A DNA stretch of 10,864 bases from Candidatus Iainarchaeum sp. (GCA_017609945.1 JAFCCZ010000025.1:1-10864); one strand, 5' to 3'. Positions 1 to 6,374 are shown, counted from the first letter of the stretch. A program made the numbers and translations. The notes: generated by a model from the sequence alone, not told the origin.

Positions 1-135
1 AAAAGGGGCAATATGGCGCGGGCGCTTGCTGGCAAGCTGGCTATTGCCGCAAAGGAAGACTATTTTGGAAAGACGGATATCAGCAAAATGCTTTTAGCCA
101 GTCTGGAAAAAAGGCTTGCTCAGCTAAAAAAGTGA
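1..135 (+). CDS. nop5: NOP5 (Nop56/58-type) C/D box sRNP core protein, 3' end only
   Basis: Only the last 44 codons lie in the window; the gene begins upstream. The visible peptide starts KRGNMARALAGKLAIAAKED and ends in a Lys-rich tail before TGA (133-135). It matches the conserved end of the Nop domain of archaeal NOP5, where a G(K/N)xxRALAxKLAIAA segment is typical. In the family, NOP5 bridges L7Ae bound to the C/D box guide RNA and the methyltransferase fibrillarin, positioning the enzyme for 2'-O-methylation of rRNA and tRNA. The next gene is fibrillarin, which is the classical archaeal nop5-flpA order and strongly supports the call. No stop or frameshift is visible in the part seen. Confidence 0.9.
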   Translation, partial: KRGNMARALAGKLAIAAKEDYFGKTDISKMLLASLEKRLAQLKK

Positions 136-210
136 TATCGCTTCTGCTTCCTGGGAGGAAACAGAATAAAAGATTTTGCTACCCTTGGATTTTAAGCAAA
201 CGGTGTTTTT

Positions 211-870
211 TTGAAACAAATATTTAGCGGAATTTTTTCGGGGAACGGCAAGCTTTTCACCAAAAACCTTGTTCCAGGAAAAAGGGTCTACGGAGAAAAG
301 CTTTTCTCAGAGAAGGGGAAGGAGTTCAGGGAATGGGTCCCGTGGAGAAGCAAGCTTGCAGCAGGAATAAAGAACGGGCTGAAAGAGGTTCCAATCAAGC
401 AGGGGAGTACTGTGCTCTACCTTGGAAGCAGTGAGGGAACCACCGCAAGCCACGTAAGCGATGTTATTGGGAAGGATGGCGTTCTTTTCGGTGTTGATTT
501 AAGCGAGCGGGTGATGAGAAAGTTTATCGGGGTGTGCGAGGACCGCGAGAACTTCGTTCCAATTCTTGCCGACGCAAACATGCCGAAAGATCATGGAGAG
601 CACCTGGAAGGGCACCAGGTTGACTTGCTCTTCCAGGACATTTCGCAGAAGAACCAGGCAGGAATATTCAACAAGAACGCAAAACTTTTCCTTCCAAAGG
701 GAAAGCCCGGGCTTATTGCAATAAAGGCGAAAAGCATTTCCCAGGGAAACCCTGAAAAGGTTTTCAAAAAAGAGATTGCAGAGCTGGAGAAAGAGTTTAG
801 GGTGAAGCAGGTTGTTTCACTGAAACCTTTTGAAAAAGACCACGTAATTGTTTTGTGTGAGAAAAAATGA
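211..870 (+). CDS. flpA: Fibrillarin-like rRNA/tRNA 2'-O-methyltransferase
   Basis: SAM-dependent 2'-O-methyltransferase, the catalytic subunit of the C/D box sRNP, partner of NOP5 and L7Ae. The 219 residues are close to the usual archaeal length (about 225-230). Visible family blocks are NLVPGKRVYGE (residues 19-29), the SAM-binding loop LYLGSSEGTT (69-78), the acidic SAM ribose contact at VDLS (95-98), LADAN (119-123), QDISQ (142-146), AIKAKS (170-175) and KDHV (209-212). The K-D-K-H catalytic set known from Pyrococcus fibrillarin maps to K48, D143, K172 and H211, all present. The start is TTG at 211. A GGTG sequence at 202-205 could serve as a weak ribosome binding site, and no ATG nearby would keep the conserved N-terminus. 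It lies 75 nt after nop5 and its stop overlaps the next gene (ATGA), so the three genes are probably one transcript. Confidence 0.96.
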   Translation: MKQIFSGIFSGNGKLFTKNLVPGKRVYGEKLFSEKGKEFREWVPWRSKLAAGIKNGLKEVPIKQGSTVLYLGSSEGTTASHVSDVIGKDGVLFGVDLSERVMRKFIGVCEDRENFVPILADANMPKDHGEHLEGHQVDLLFQDISQKNQAGIFNKNAKLFLPKGKPGLIAIKAKSISQGNPEKVFKKEIAELEKEFRVKQVVSLKPFEKDHVIVLCEKK

Positions 871-1424
871 GGCAGGAAATTTTAAGGCAGTTTGTTCACT
901 TCCTCTTCGGTTCGGCGTTCATCGCGCTTGTGATTGTTGCGGGAACTGAAACAGCCCTGACAGTGGTTGCTGCCGCGATGCTGCTTGGGCTTGTTGGAAG
1001 CTACCTGCTAAAGAGCGGGCTGCGCATCCCCATTCTGTTCAACCTTGTGCAGATTGTTGAGAGAAAATATGAGAAAACCCTGCCGGGAAAGGGCGCGTTT
1101 ATGTTTTTTCTCGGAGCAATCATTTTGATGTTTTTCTTCAAGGAACAGGCAATTGTTGTCGGCGCACTGTGCGTTGCCGTCTACGGGGACGCGGCCTCAA
1201 CAATCTTTGGAATCAGGTTTGGAAGGCACAGGATTGCGGGAAAGAAAACTCTTGAGGGAACTCTTGGCGGGATACTTGTTTCCCTGTTTTTCCTCGGCAT
1301 GCTGTTTGAGTGGTGGGTTGCGCTGATTGCGGCGGTTGTCGGAATGCTCGCAGAGCTTCTCCCAATTGACGACAACATTACAATTCCAATCGTGGCCGCG
1401 GCAGTATTAACGCTTTTATTATAA
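867..1424 (+). CDS. SEC59/DGK1/VTE5-family CTP-dependent lipid or polyprenol kinase
   Basis: Integral membrane protein of 185 residues, very hydrophobic, with roughly five to seven membrane segments. It carries signatures of the dolichol kinase / phytol kinase / CTP-dependent diacylglycerol kinase superfamily: E65 followed by PGKGAFMFFLG (73-83), YGDAAS (106-111) followed by GxRFGRHRI (115-123), KKTLEGTLGG (126-135) and a late DDNITIPI (168-175). In characterised relatives the GD...KT.EG region binds the CTP phosphates and the enzyme phosphorylates an isoprenoid or lipid alcohol at the membrane. The substrate here cannot be read from the sequence; archaeal candidates are dolichol, geranylgeraniol or another isoprenoid alcohol. 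Its ATG overlaps the flpA stop as ATGA (867-870), implying translational coupling to fibrillarin despite the unrelated function. A CDP-alcohol-forming (CdsA/CarS-like) role is a less likely alternative. Confidence 0.85.
   Translation: MRQEILRQFVHFLFGSAFIALVIVAGTETALTVVAAAMLLGLVGSYLLKSGLRIPILFNLVQIVERKYEKTLPGKGAFMFFLGAIILMFFFKEQAIVVGALCVAVYGDAASTIFGIRFGRHRIAGKKTLEGTLGGILVSLFFLGMLFEWWVALIAAVVGMLAELLPIDDNITIPIVAAAVLTLLL
1414..1424 (+). promoter_or_regulatory. Candidate TATA box for tRNA-Arg
   Basis: The A/T-only stretch TTTTATTATAA sits about 30-40 nt upstream of the mature tRNA 5' end, a plausible place for an archaeal TATA element with a short 5' leader. It overlaps the stop codon of the preceding gene. 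The match to the TTTAWATA consensus is only fair, and the tRNA could also be read through from upstream. Confidence 0.35.
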
Positions 1425-1453
1425 TTTTTTGCATTCACATATTTTGTATCTGT

Positions 1454-1528
1454 GGGCCCGTAGCTCAGCTTGGATAGAGCGCTTCCCTCCTAAGGAAGAA
1501 GTCGAGGGTTCGAATCCCTCCGGGCTCG
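1454..1528 (+). tRNA. tRNA-Arg (anticodon CCU)
   Basis: A complete 75-nt cloverleaf can be folded by eye. The acceptor stem is GGGCCCG with CGGGCTC (one G-U pair) and discriminator G. The D arm is GCTC/GAGC, and the anticodon stem CTTCC/GGAAG encloses the loop CTCCTAA. The T arm is GAGGG-TTCGAAT-CCCTC. Anticodon CCU at positions 34-36 reads AGG, hence arginine. There is no intron, and the 3' CCA is not encoded (the bases after the discriminator are CTT), so it must be added by CCA transferase. The gene lies between the SEC59-like gene and a structured spacer. Confidence 0.96.
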
Positions 1529-1532
1529 CTTA

Positions 1533-1596
1533 GAACTTTTTCGGAGCGAACTTTCTCAAAGAAAGTTCACAAAGACGAAAGGCTTCCAAAAAGTTC
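1533..1596 (+). repeat. Nested inverted repeat downstream of tRNA-Arg (possible structured RNA)
   Basis: Two inverted-repeat pairs built on the same core are nested. Outer: GAACTTTTT (1533-1541) with AAAAAGTTC (1588-1596), a perfect 9-bp match that can extend as GGAGC (1543-1547) with GCTTCC (1582-1587) through single-base bulges. Inner: GAACTTTCT (1548-1556), loop CAA, AGAAAGTTC (1560-1568), again perfect. Together they make a coherent folded element of about 64 nt. No reading frame explains it. It could be a small RNA, a processing or terminator structure for the tRNA transcript, or a remnant repeat element. Confidence 0.55.
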
Positions 1597-1601
1597 GCAA
1601 A

Positions 1602-1621
1602 AATTCGCAAAAAGGCGAATT
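1602..1621 (+). repeat. Second hairpin in the tRNA-HTH spacer, followed by T-runs
   Basis: AATTCGC (1602-1608) pairs perfectly with GCGAATT (1615-1621) around a 6-nt A-rich loop. T6 (1636-1641) and T5 (1645-1649) tracts follow within 30 nt. Archaeal termination favours T-tracts, so this may be the end of the tRNA or structured-RNA transcript. The role is inferred. Confidence 0.45.
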
Positions 1622-1670
1622 CGTTGAAAACCTAATTTTTTAGATTTTTCAATGGCAATTGACGAAACGC

Positions 1671-1678
1671 TTTTAAAG
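1671..1678 (+). promoter_or_regulatory. TATA box of the HTH regulator gene
   Basis: TTTTAAAG is preceded by the purine-rich GACGAAACGC, which resembles a BRE. The expected transcription start about 25 nt downstream (near 1700) falls just before the GGGGGAG ribosome binding site and the TTG start of the next gene. Confidence 0.55.
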
Positions 1679-1719
1679 TTGTTTGGCTTTAATCTAATCT
1701 AGTTTTGGGGGAGTCTTTT

Positions 1720-2430
1720 TTGGAGAAACTACCGGCAACAATCGCGGGGGAAATCTGTCTGAGTAAGGACCCGGGCGGCAGCATGAGGAAGTGGCGAGAA
1801 ATTTTCGGCGTCACTCAAACAGAGCTTGCTGACTTCCTTAAAATAAGCAGCTCAACCCTGAGCGATTACGAGGGAGGACGAAGGAAGAGCCCTGGCATTG
1901 GCGTAGTCAAAAGGCTTGTTACTGCCCTAATCGACATTGACAAGAACAGGGGCGGCAAGGTTGCAAAGCAGCTTGAGAAGAACTTCAAGCCAAAGGAGGA
2001 AATCTTTGACACGCATGAGTTTTATTCCGCAATAAAGGGAAGCGATTTTGCAAAAAAGATTGGGGCAGAGTGCGTTGCAAACCCAAGCAGGCTGAAGGAA
2101 ACAAAGGTTTACGGTTTTACGCTGATTGATTCGTTGAAGGTGATTCTTGAGGTGCCGGTGCACGAGTATATGCAACTTTACGGAAAGACCCCTGAGAGAG
2201 CATTAATCTTCAGGTTTGTTGAGAATGGAAGAAGTCCGCTTATTGCGGTTAAGATTGGCCGCTTTTCAACCGACATGAAGCCGGCAATAGTTGTGCTGCA
2301 TGGGAACATTGACGCAAAGAACGTTGACCCAATCGCGGTTAAGATTGCAGAGGGGGAAAAAATTCCCCTGCTTATTACAAAGAAGCCAATTGAGGAAATT
2401 TTGGCCGAACTCGGCAAGTTTGAGAACTAA
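1720..2430 (+). CDS. Archaeal HTH transcriptional regulator, COG1709-like
   Basis: Predicted DNA-binding regulator. The N-terminus has the lineage-typical IAGEICLS and MRKWREIFGV, then a lambda-repressor/Cro-type helix-turn-helix (TQTELADFLKISSSTLSDYE, roughly residues 30-49), then GGRRKSPG and a long helix ending DIDKNRGG. The C-terminal domain (about residues 90-235) carries YGFTLIDSLK, ERALIFRF, GRSPLIAVKI and PAIVVLHG, as I recall from the conserved archaeal family of uncharacterised regulators. No effector is known to me. I chose TTG at 1720 (236 aa) because GGGGGAG (1707-1713) lies 6 nt upstream; the in-frame TTG at 1705 (241 aa) would swallow that site. A TATA box at 1671 suggests its own promoter. 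The 3' end overlaps NMD3 on the opposite strand by 4 nt. Confidence 0.85.
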   Translation: MEKLPATIAGEICLSKDPGGSMRKWREIFGVTQTELADFLKISSSTLSDYEGGRRKSPGIGVVKRLVTALIDIDKNRGGKVAKQLEKNFKPKEEIFDTHEFYSAIKGSDFAKKIGAECVANPSRLKETKVYGFTLIDSLKVILEVPVHEYMQLYGKTPERALIFRFVENGRSPLIAVKIGRFSTDMKPAIVVLHGNIDAKNVDPIAVKIAEGEKIPLLITKKPIEEILAELGKFEN

Positions 2431-3125
2431 AATCGCAGACAGTAGGTAAACCTCTTCTTTTCCTTGCCCCTCTTGTCCCGTCCCACCAAAGAGGAAGACT
2501 TTTTAACGGGAGCCAAAGCGGTTTGCGAGAGTTTCTTCGCAATCTTTTGCGCAGCCCTGTTGGAACCAATAATCACATCAAACCCTTTCTTGTTGTAAAC
2601 AACCTGTGCTATTGAGGCAAGCGAGTCCCTTGGCTTAAGCGATTCAAGCTGCTTGGCAATCTTTTCCAAAAGCTCCTGCCGGCCTTTCTCGGTCGGTGAA
2701 TCAAACCTTACCTGGATTTTTGCCTCATAGTAGTCAGAGCGGAGTCTCATGCAGGGATCGCACTGGGTTTCCGACGGAACAACAAGTGTTTTTGCTTCAA
2801 CGCTGAGCTTGTTTCCGTCAATGGATCCGGCTGCCTTTACCCTTGCAAGCGTGGTTTCGCCAAGCGGCTCAAGCGAAACGCTCAGTTTTGCGCCACTGAG
2901 CTCCTTCACCTTTGCCTTTTTTGCGAGAAAATTCTTCAGGGGCTTATCGCCCTGCTCAACCCACCTTCCACCAAGCCTTATCTTGTTGCAGAATTTGCAG
3001 TGCTCTACCTTGATTTCCTCCGGAACCAACAGCAGGTTATTTTGGTTGAGAAAGCACTGCTTGCACAGGCCCTTAATGAACGGACCCTTTGTGGCACCGC
3101 AATTTGGGCAAAACATTCCCTTCAT
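2427..3125 (-). CDS. nmd3: NMD3-family ribosome-associated protein
   Basis: 232 residues. Four CxxC knuckles are visible: C6/C9 and C21/C24 (CPNCG ... GLCKQCF), C43/C46 (HCKFCNKIRLGGRW) and C122/C125 (QCDPCMRLRSDYYEA), giving two treble-clef-type zinc sites. The block DYYEAKIQVR and the end GFDVIIGSN...SSSLVGRDKRGKE...FTYCLRF are typical of archaeal NMD3. In eukaryotes NMD3 is the 60S export adaptor; in archaea it is thought to act in large-subunit assembly or quality control. The eukaryotic C-terminal extensions are absent, as expected. ATG at 3125 is preceded by GGAGGG inside the upstream gene, and the start overlaps that gene's stop as ATGA. The 3' end runs into the convergent HTH gene. 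Confidence 0.88.
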   Translation of the reverse strand: MKGMFCPNCGATKGPFIKGLCKQCFLNQNNLLLVPEEIKVEHCKFCNKIRLGGRWVEQGDKPLKNFLAKKAKVKELSGAKLSVSLEPLGETTLARVKAAGSIDGNKLSVEAKTLVVPSETQCDPCMRLRSDYYEAKIQVRFDSPTEKGRQELLEKIAKQLESLKPRDSLASIAQVVYNKKGFDVIIGSNRAAQKIAKKLSQTALAPVKKSSSLVGRDKRGKEKKRFTYCLRF

Positions 3126-3901
3126 TGGTTTCCCTCCAGTGCAAGGTAAACGTTTGGGTTGAGCACCAGGTGGTATGTGGCAACAAGTGCCATCAAAAAC
3201 CTTAGCGCAATGAAGGCAATGAGTAGGGCCGGGTCAAAGGCCAGGGCAAAGTTTACAACGGAAAGGGTAAACGGGATGAGTGAGGGAAGGGAAAACTGCT
3301 TTGCGTTCTTCCTGCCCATTCTCAGCGAGCCAATAAGTGCAGAGATAAAATTGTTTTCCCTCAGGACCGATATGGGATAAACAACGTAGAACAGCACTAT
3401 CAAAATAAAGCTCACGACAAGGAATGCGGCAAAGGAAAGCGCAAGGCCAAGTGTATTGCGGTTTAGTATGAATACGGCTGAAGCCAGTGAAAAGGGGATT
3501 GTTATTGCGAGGTCTATTCCAAGCATTACAAGCATTGTGGGAAAAACCACTTTGAATTTTTTAACCGCAGATTTTAGCGCGGTTTTGAAGGAAATTGCTT
3601 TGCCCTGCTTGAAGTCCTTTACCATTACAGGGTACATTGCGTTAACCAGAACGTCTACCGCAAATACGGCAATCGTGTAAAAGAAGAATAGCACAAGCAG
3701 CGGAAGCTGGACAACAAGCTTTCTTGCGATCTCCACATTCATTTCCTGGCTTAAAAGGGGGACTATAGTTTCAAGCGAAAGCGACGCAATGAACAGCATT
3801 CCGGCACCGTAGAGTGCTGCTATAATCAATTTTGGCAGAAAGAGCTTTGGCTGCTTTGCAAGCATGGAAAAGCTTTCCCTGAACAAATCCAGTATCTTCA
3901 T
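3122..3901 (-). CDS. Six-TM integral membrane protein of unknown function
   Basis: I do not recognise a characterised function. The 259 residues contain six likely membrane segments, near residues 20-40, 62-84, 117-143, 151-178, 203-221 and 224-246. They start with an amphipathic helix (ILDLFRESFSMLAKQPKLFLP). The pattern of amphipathic starts such as DFKQGKAISFKTALKSAV and VLRENNFISALIGSLRMGRKN before TM pairs resembles the loose archaeal/bacterial DUF4013/DUF7847-like group of membrane proteins. ATG at 3901 is chosen because it lies 7 nt after the beta-CASP stop and begins at the amphipathic helix; a longer frame from 3958 would overlap that gene by about 50 nt. The ATGA overlap with NMD3 downstream indicates co-translation. 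Confidence 0.75.
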   Translation of the reverse strand: MKILDLFRESFSMLAKQPKLFLPKLIIAALYGAGMLFIASLSLETIVPLLSQEMNVEIARKLVVQLPLLVLFFFYTIAVFAVDVLVNAMYPVMVKDFKQGKAISFKTALKSAVKKFKVVFPTMLVMLGIDLAITIPFSLASAVFILNRNTLGLALSFAAFLVVSFILIVLFYVVYPISVLRENNFISALIGSLRMGRKNAKQFSLPSLIPFTLSVVNFALAFDPALLIAFIALRFLMALVATYHLVLNPNVYLALEGNQ

Positions 3902-3908
3902 AAGCGCT

Positions 3909-5180
3909 CTACAGTGCAATTTTTTTGCCCTGCTCAAGGATTGTTGTGTCAATCCCAAGCTCTTCGGTTATCTTGTCCTTGAACACTGGCATTACGTCCT
4001 TGTCACCGTGCACTAAAAAAACCATTGAAGGGGACCACTTTTTGATTGATTCAAGCATTTCCCGCTGGGAAGCGTGGGCTGAAAAGTCAAATTTCTCAAC
4101 CTTGGCCCTTACCGCGTAATCTTCTCCGTCAATCTCTATCCTCTTTGTTTCCATAAGGCGCCTGCCCTTTGTTTCCTCCACCTGGTAGCCTGTGAGAATT
4201 ACCGAGCTGTTCTCGTCCTTGTAAAGGGTTTTAAGGTAGTTCAACACCGGGCCACCCTGAAGCATCCCGGCCGTTGTAACTATAATGCTTGGCTGTTTGA
4301 GGGCCTTCTTTCTAAAGCTCTGGCGCGTTACCCAGACCGCGCTCTCAAGCGCCCTCTTTAGGAATTTGTGGTCTTTGAGATATTTGGGGTATGAAAGCAT
4401 TACTCTTGCTACTTTTTGGCACATCCCATCCAGATAAATCGGCGCGTTGACCTTGTACTCTGCAAGAATGTCAATTATCTCCTGGCTTCTTCCAACCGCA
4501 AAGGCCGGAATCAGCGCCCAGCCGCCCCTGTCAATCGTGTCCTGCACTTCCTCCACAAAAAGCCTTTCAACCTCTTTTCTTGGAGGGTGGTTTCTGTCGC
4601 CGTAAGTTGACTCAATCATCAAATAGTCTATGTTGCCCACATTCATGTCCGCGCCATTGAAAAGCCTTGTTTCCTCTTTCTTAAAATCGCCGGTGTAAAG
4701 TAGGCTTTTTTCACCGAAGGAAATCTTTGGCATTGCGCTCCCAATTATGTGACCTGCGTCAAAGAACTCAAGAGTGCCGCTCTTTGTTATGCCCAACGGC
4801 CTGCGGTAGGGGGTTTGAAAGGCATAACGCTCAGTCTTCTTTATCTCGTTTTCACCCCAATCAAGGTCAATTCCCTCAAACCCGGCAATTTTAAGGGTGT
4901 CAAACCAAAGAATTTTTGCAATGTCCAGGGTTGGGGGAGTGAGATAGGTAAGAAAGTTTGATTCGGCAAAAAGGTGAGGCAGGTTACCACTGTGATCAAG
5001 GTGGGCGTGCGATATCACAATCCCGTCCAGATTTGTTTTTACGGGCAGGGGATATTGTGTGTCCTTGGGGGTGAGCTTGACGCCGTCATCAAAGAGAATC
5101 TTTTCCCCGAAATCGAGGAGAAAACTGCTTCTTCCAACTTCCTGGCACCCGCCCAAACCCGTTAAATAAGCCGATTGCAT
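3909..5180 (-). CDS. Metallo-beta-lactamase/beta-CASP RNA nuclease, aCPSF2-like (no KH domain)
   Basis: 423 residues, all nuclease domain. Metal-binding motifs are intact: HAHLDHSG (H58, H60, D62, H63), DAGHIIGSA (H144) and YTGD (D165). Beta-CASP motifs A (E190 in MIESTYGDRNHP), B (H369 in FSAHAS) and C (H391 in VHGDKD) are present, with PAFAVGRSQEI and TTAGMLQGGPVLNYL between them. The family comprises zinc-dependent endo- and/or 5'-3' exoribonucleases acting in mRNA decay, 3'-end processing and rRNA maturation. The absence of the N-terminal KH domains of aCPSF1 and the presence of an H-type motif C point to aCPSF2 rather than aRNase J; this distinction is by eye. ATG at 5180 follows GAGG with 8-nt spacing. 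It is the third gene of a nrdG-distal string, 26 nt after the ferredoxin, and is followed 7 nt later by the membrane protein. Confidence 0.93.
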   Translation of the reverse strand: MQSAYLTGLGGCQEVGRSSFLLDFGEKILFDDGVKLTPKDTQYPLPVKTNLDGIVISHAHLDHSGNLPHLFAESNFLTYLTPPTLDIAKILWFDTLKIAGFEGIDLDWGENEIKKTERYAFQTPYRRPLGITKSGTLEFFDAGHIIGSAMPKISFGEKSLLYTGDFKKEETRLFNGADMNVGNIDYLMIESTYGDRNHPPRKEVERLFVEEVQDTIDRGGWALIPAFAVGRSQEIIDILAEYKVNAPIYLDGMCQKVARVMLSYPKYLKDHKFLKRALESAVWVTRQSFRKKALKQPSIIVTTAGMLQGGPVLNYLKTLYKDENSSVILTGYQVEETKGRRLMETKRIEIDGEDYAVRAKVEKFDFSAHASQREMLESIKKWSPSMVFLVHGDKDVMPVFKDKITEELGIDTTILEQGKKIAL

Positions 5181-5206
5181 TAAAAATTCCTCAATGGCCC
5201 AGGGCC

Positions 5207-5389
5207 CTACTCTTTGACCTCGATTGCCTTTTCAGGGCAGCTTACCTCACAGGCCCTGCACTGAATGCACGCGTCAGGGTTCTTTACGACAACCTTGTCT
5301 CCCTCTTTTTCAAAAACCCCTACAGGGCAAATGTCAATGCATGTTCCGCAAGCAGTGCACTTTGAATAGTCTATGTACGGTCTCTCCAC
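5207..5389 (-). CDS. 8-Cys 2[4Fe-4S] ferredoxin
   Basis: Small electron carrier of 60 residues with two complete CxxCxxCxxxCP cluster motifs: C11, C14, C17, C21 (CTACGTCIDICP) and C41, C44, C47, C51 (CIQCRACEVSCP). This fits a cytosolic bacterial-type ferredoxin with two [4Fe-4S] clusters. I chose GTG at 5389 because GGAGTGA (5400-5394) sits 4 nt upstream. That Shine-Dalgarno contains the TGA stop of the preceding DUF1858 gene, so the two are translationally coupled. A longer ATG frame from 5425 would add an Arg-rich stretch overlapping DUF1858 and is less likely. It could feed low-potential electrons to the radical-SAM activase NrdG encoded two genes upstream (inference). Confidence 0.9.
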   Translation of the reverse strand: MERPYIDYSKCTACGTCIDICPVGVFEKEGDKVVVKNPDACIQCRACEVSCPEKAIEVKE

Positions 5390-5393
5390 AAAA

Positions 5394-5621
5394 TCACTCC
5401 TTTTTCTTCTTCTCAATCTCCGCATTTACGTCTTTAACCATTTGCTCAATTTGCTTGTCGCCCAGGCCATGGCTTTTTGCCCCCTGTTCAAGGGTCTCCC
5501 AAGCCGCAACATGGCAGCCAATGCAGTGCAGCCCATAACTCATAATTACCCCGGCAGATTCAGGGTGCTTTGAGACAATCTCGCCCAAAGTCATGTTTTT
5601 GGTTATTTTTTCTCCAGCCAT
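5394..5621 (-). CDS. DUF1858 (hybrid-cluster-associated CxxC) domain protein
   Basis: 75 residues forming a single DUF1858/TIGR03980 domain: ITKNMTLGEIVSKHPESAG, then YGLHCIGCH with the redox-type CxxC (C33, C36), then WETLEQGAKSHGL, ending in a Lys-rich tail. The family is known as a stand-alone domain or fused to hybrid-cluster or rhodanese-like proteins, and is thought to have a redox or sulfur-related role; no reaction is established. ATG at 5621 is preferred because the TATA-like TTTTAAAG is centred 26-27 nt upstream, which would make a leaderless or nearly leaderless mRNA; an upstream frame to 5639 would cut into the promoter spacing. Its stop lies within the ferredoxin ribosome binding site. 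Confidence 0.88.
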   Translation of the reverse strand: MAGEKITKNMTLGEIVSKHPESAGVIMSYGLHCIGCHVAAWETLEQGAKSHGLGDKQIEQMVKDVNAEIEKKKKE

Positions 5622-5643
5622 AAATAAAAACAACTGCACTAAG

Positions 5644-5651
5644 CTTTAAAA
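5644..5651 (-). promoter_or_regulatory. TATA box for the DUF1858-ferredoxin-RNase string
   Basis: Read on the minus strand the sequence is TTTTAAAG, directly behind the nrdG stop and centred about 27 nt before the DUF1858 ATG. No ribosome binding site lies between, which fits leaderless initiation. It would start a transcript running through ferredoxin, RNase, membrane protein and NMD3. Confidence 0.55.
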
Positions 5652-6353
5652 TTAAACGTTTCGCACATCAACCTTTTCAAAGAAGCTTGCAAGCAATGTT
5701 CCAAAACGGGTAAGCTCCTCTTTAGAGTATCTTTCCTCCCCCCCAAGGGACTTGTCAATCATTTCCGGGGCCGGGGAGAATTGCTGAAGCACGTAAAGCT
5801 TTGCCCCCTTAAGCCATTTCGCGATCTCAAGCAGGTCATCCAGTGAAAGGAATTTCGGCAAAATCGTTGTCCTGAATTCATACTTAACCCCGCTTTCCTT
5901 AATCAGCTCAACGCTTTGCTTTATCGCCTCCTTGTCAACCTCTGTCCCGGCAACCTCATCATACTTCTCAAGCGGGGCCTTTATGTCCATTGCAATGTAG
6001 TCAACAAGCTTCTCGTCAATAAGGCGCTTCAGCATCCCTGGGTTTGAGCCGTTTGTGTCAACCTTAACCAAAAAACCCTTCTCTTTAACCTTTCTGCAAA
6101 ACTCCGGGAGCCCGGGATGAAGGGTTGGCTCCCCACCGGTAATGCAGACGCCCTCAAGCAGCCCCTTTCTGCCGTCCAAAAAATCAAGAATCTCGTTTTC
6201 TGGAATTGCCTGGCCTGTGTCCCTGTCAAAAACAAGCTTTGGGTTGTAGCAGTAGGGGCAGCGAAAATTGCACTTGGGTAGAAAGAGCGTGCATGCAATT
6301 TCTCCCGGAAAATCTATCAGGGTAGTCTTCTGGAGTCCCTTGAAAACAAGCAT
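5652..6353 (-). CDS. nrdG: Anaerobic ribonucleotide reductase activating protein (radical SAM)
   Basis: Radical-SAM glycyl-radical activase of 233 residues. The N-terminus MLVFKGLQKTTLIDFPGEIA is characteristic of the archaeal/bacterial NrdG-like subfamily (TIGR02495 type). The [4Fe-4S]/SAM motif CNFRCPYC gives C28, C32 and C35. ITGGEPTLHPG (from about residue 72) is the SAM-binding GGE motif, and VDTNGSNP and DIKAP follow. It reduces SAM to the 5'-deoxyadenosyl radical and abstracts hydrogen from the glycine of the reductase. ATG at 6353 is preferred; a TTG at 6374 would add seven residues and lies in the promoter. It sits immediately after the two genes encoding its substrate (nrdD and the split radical peptide), which strongly supports the role over pyruvate formate-lyase activase. 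Confidence 0.9.
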   Translation of the reverse strand: MLVFKGLQKTTLIDFPGEIACTLFLPKCNFRCPYCYNPKLVFDRDTGQAIPENEILDFLDGRKGLLEGVCITGGEPTLHPGLPEFCRKVKEKGFLVKVDTNGSNPGMLKRLIDEKLVDYIAMDIKAPLEKYDEVAGTEVDKEAIKQSVELIKESGVKYEFRTTILPKFLSLDDLLEIAKWLKGAKLYVLQQFSPAPEMIDKSLGGEERYSKEELTRFGTLLASFFEKVDVRNV

Positions 6354-6374
6354 TTTGAACCAGCTATTTTCCAA

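Noticed and set aside
148..160. Small hairpin TTCCT-GGG-AGGAA between nop5 and flpA
   Set aside because: Only 5 bp with a 3-nt loop and no T-run; the two genes are probably co-transcribed, so it is weak evidence for a terminator.
508..516. GTGATGA resembling a C box of a C/D sRNA
   Set aside because: It lies inside the fibrillarin coding sequence, and I find no D box with suitable C'/D' spacing.
1529..1700. CRISPR array or tRNA-linked integrated element
   Set aside because: The repeats are short, inverted and unevenly spaced with no direct repeat-spacer pattern. No integrase gene or copy of the tRNA 3' end is present in the window.
2749..3162. A 137-codon plus-strand open frame opposite NMD3
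   Set aside because: It lies antisense to a well-supported NMD3 gene with intact zinc motifs, and its Ser/Leu/Pro-rich composition is that expected of a complementary-strand shadow.
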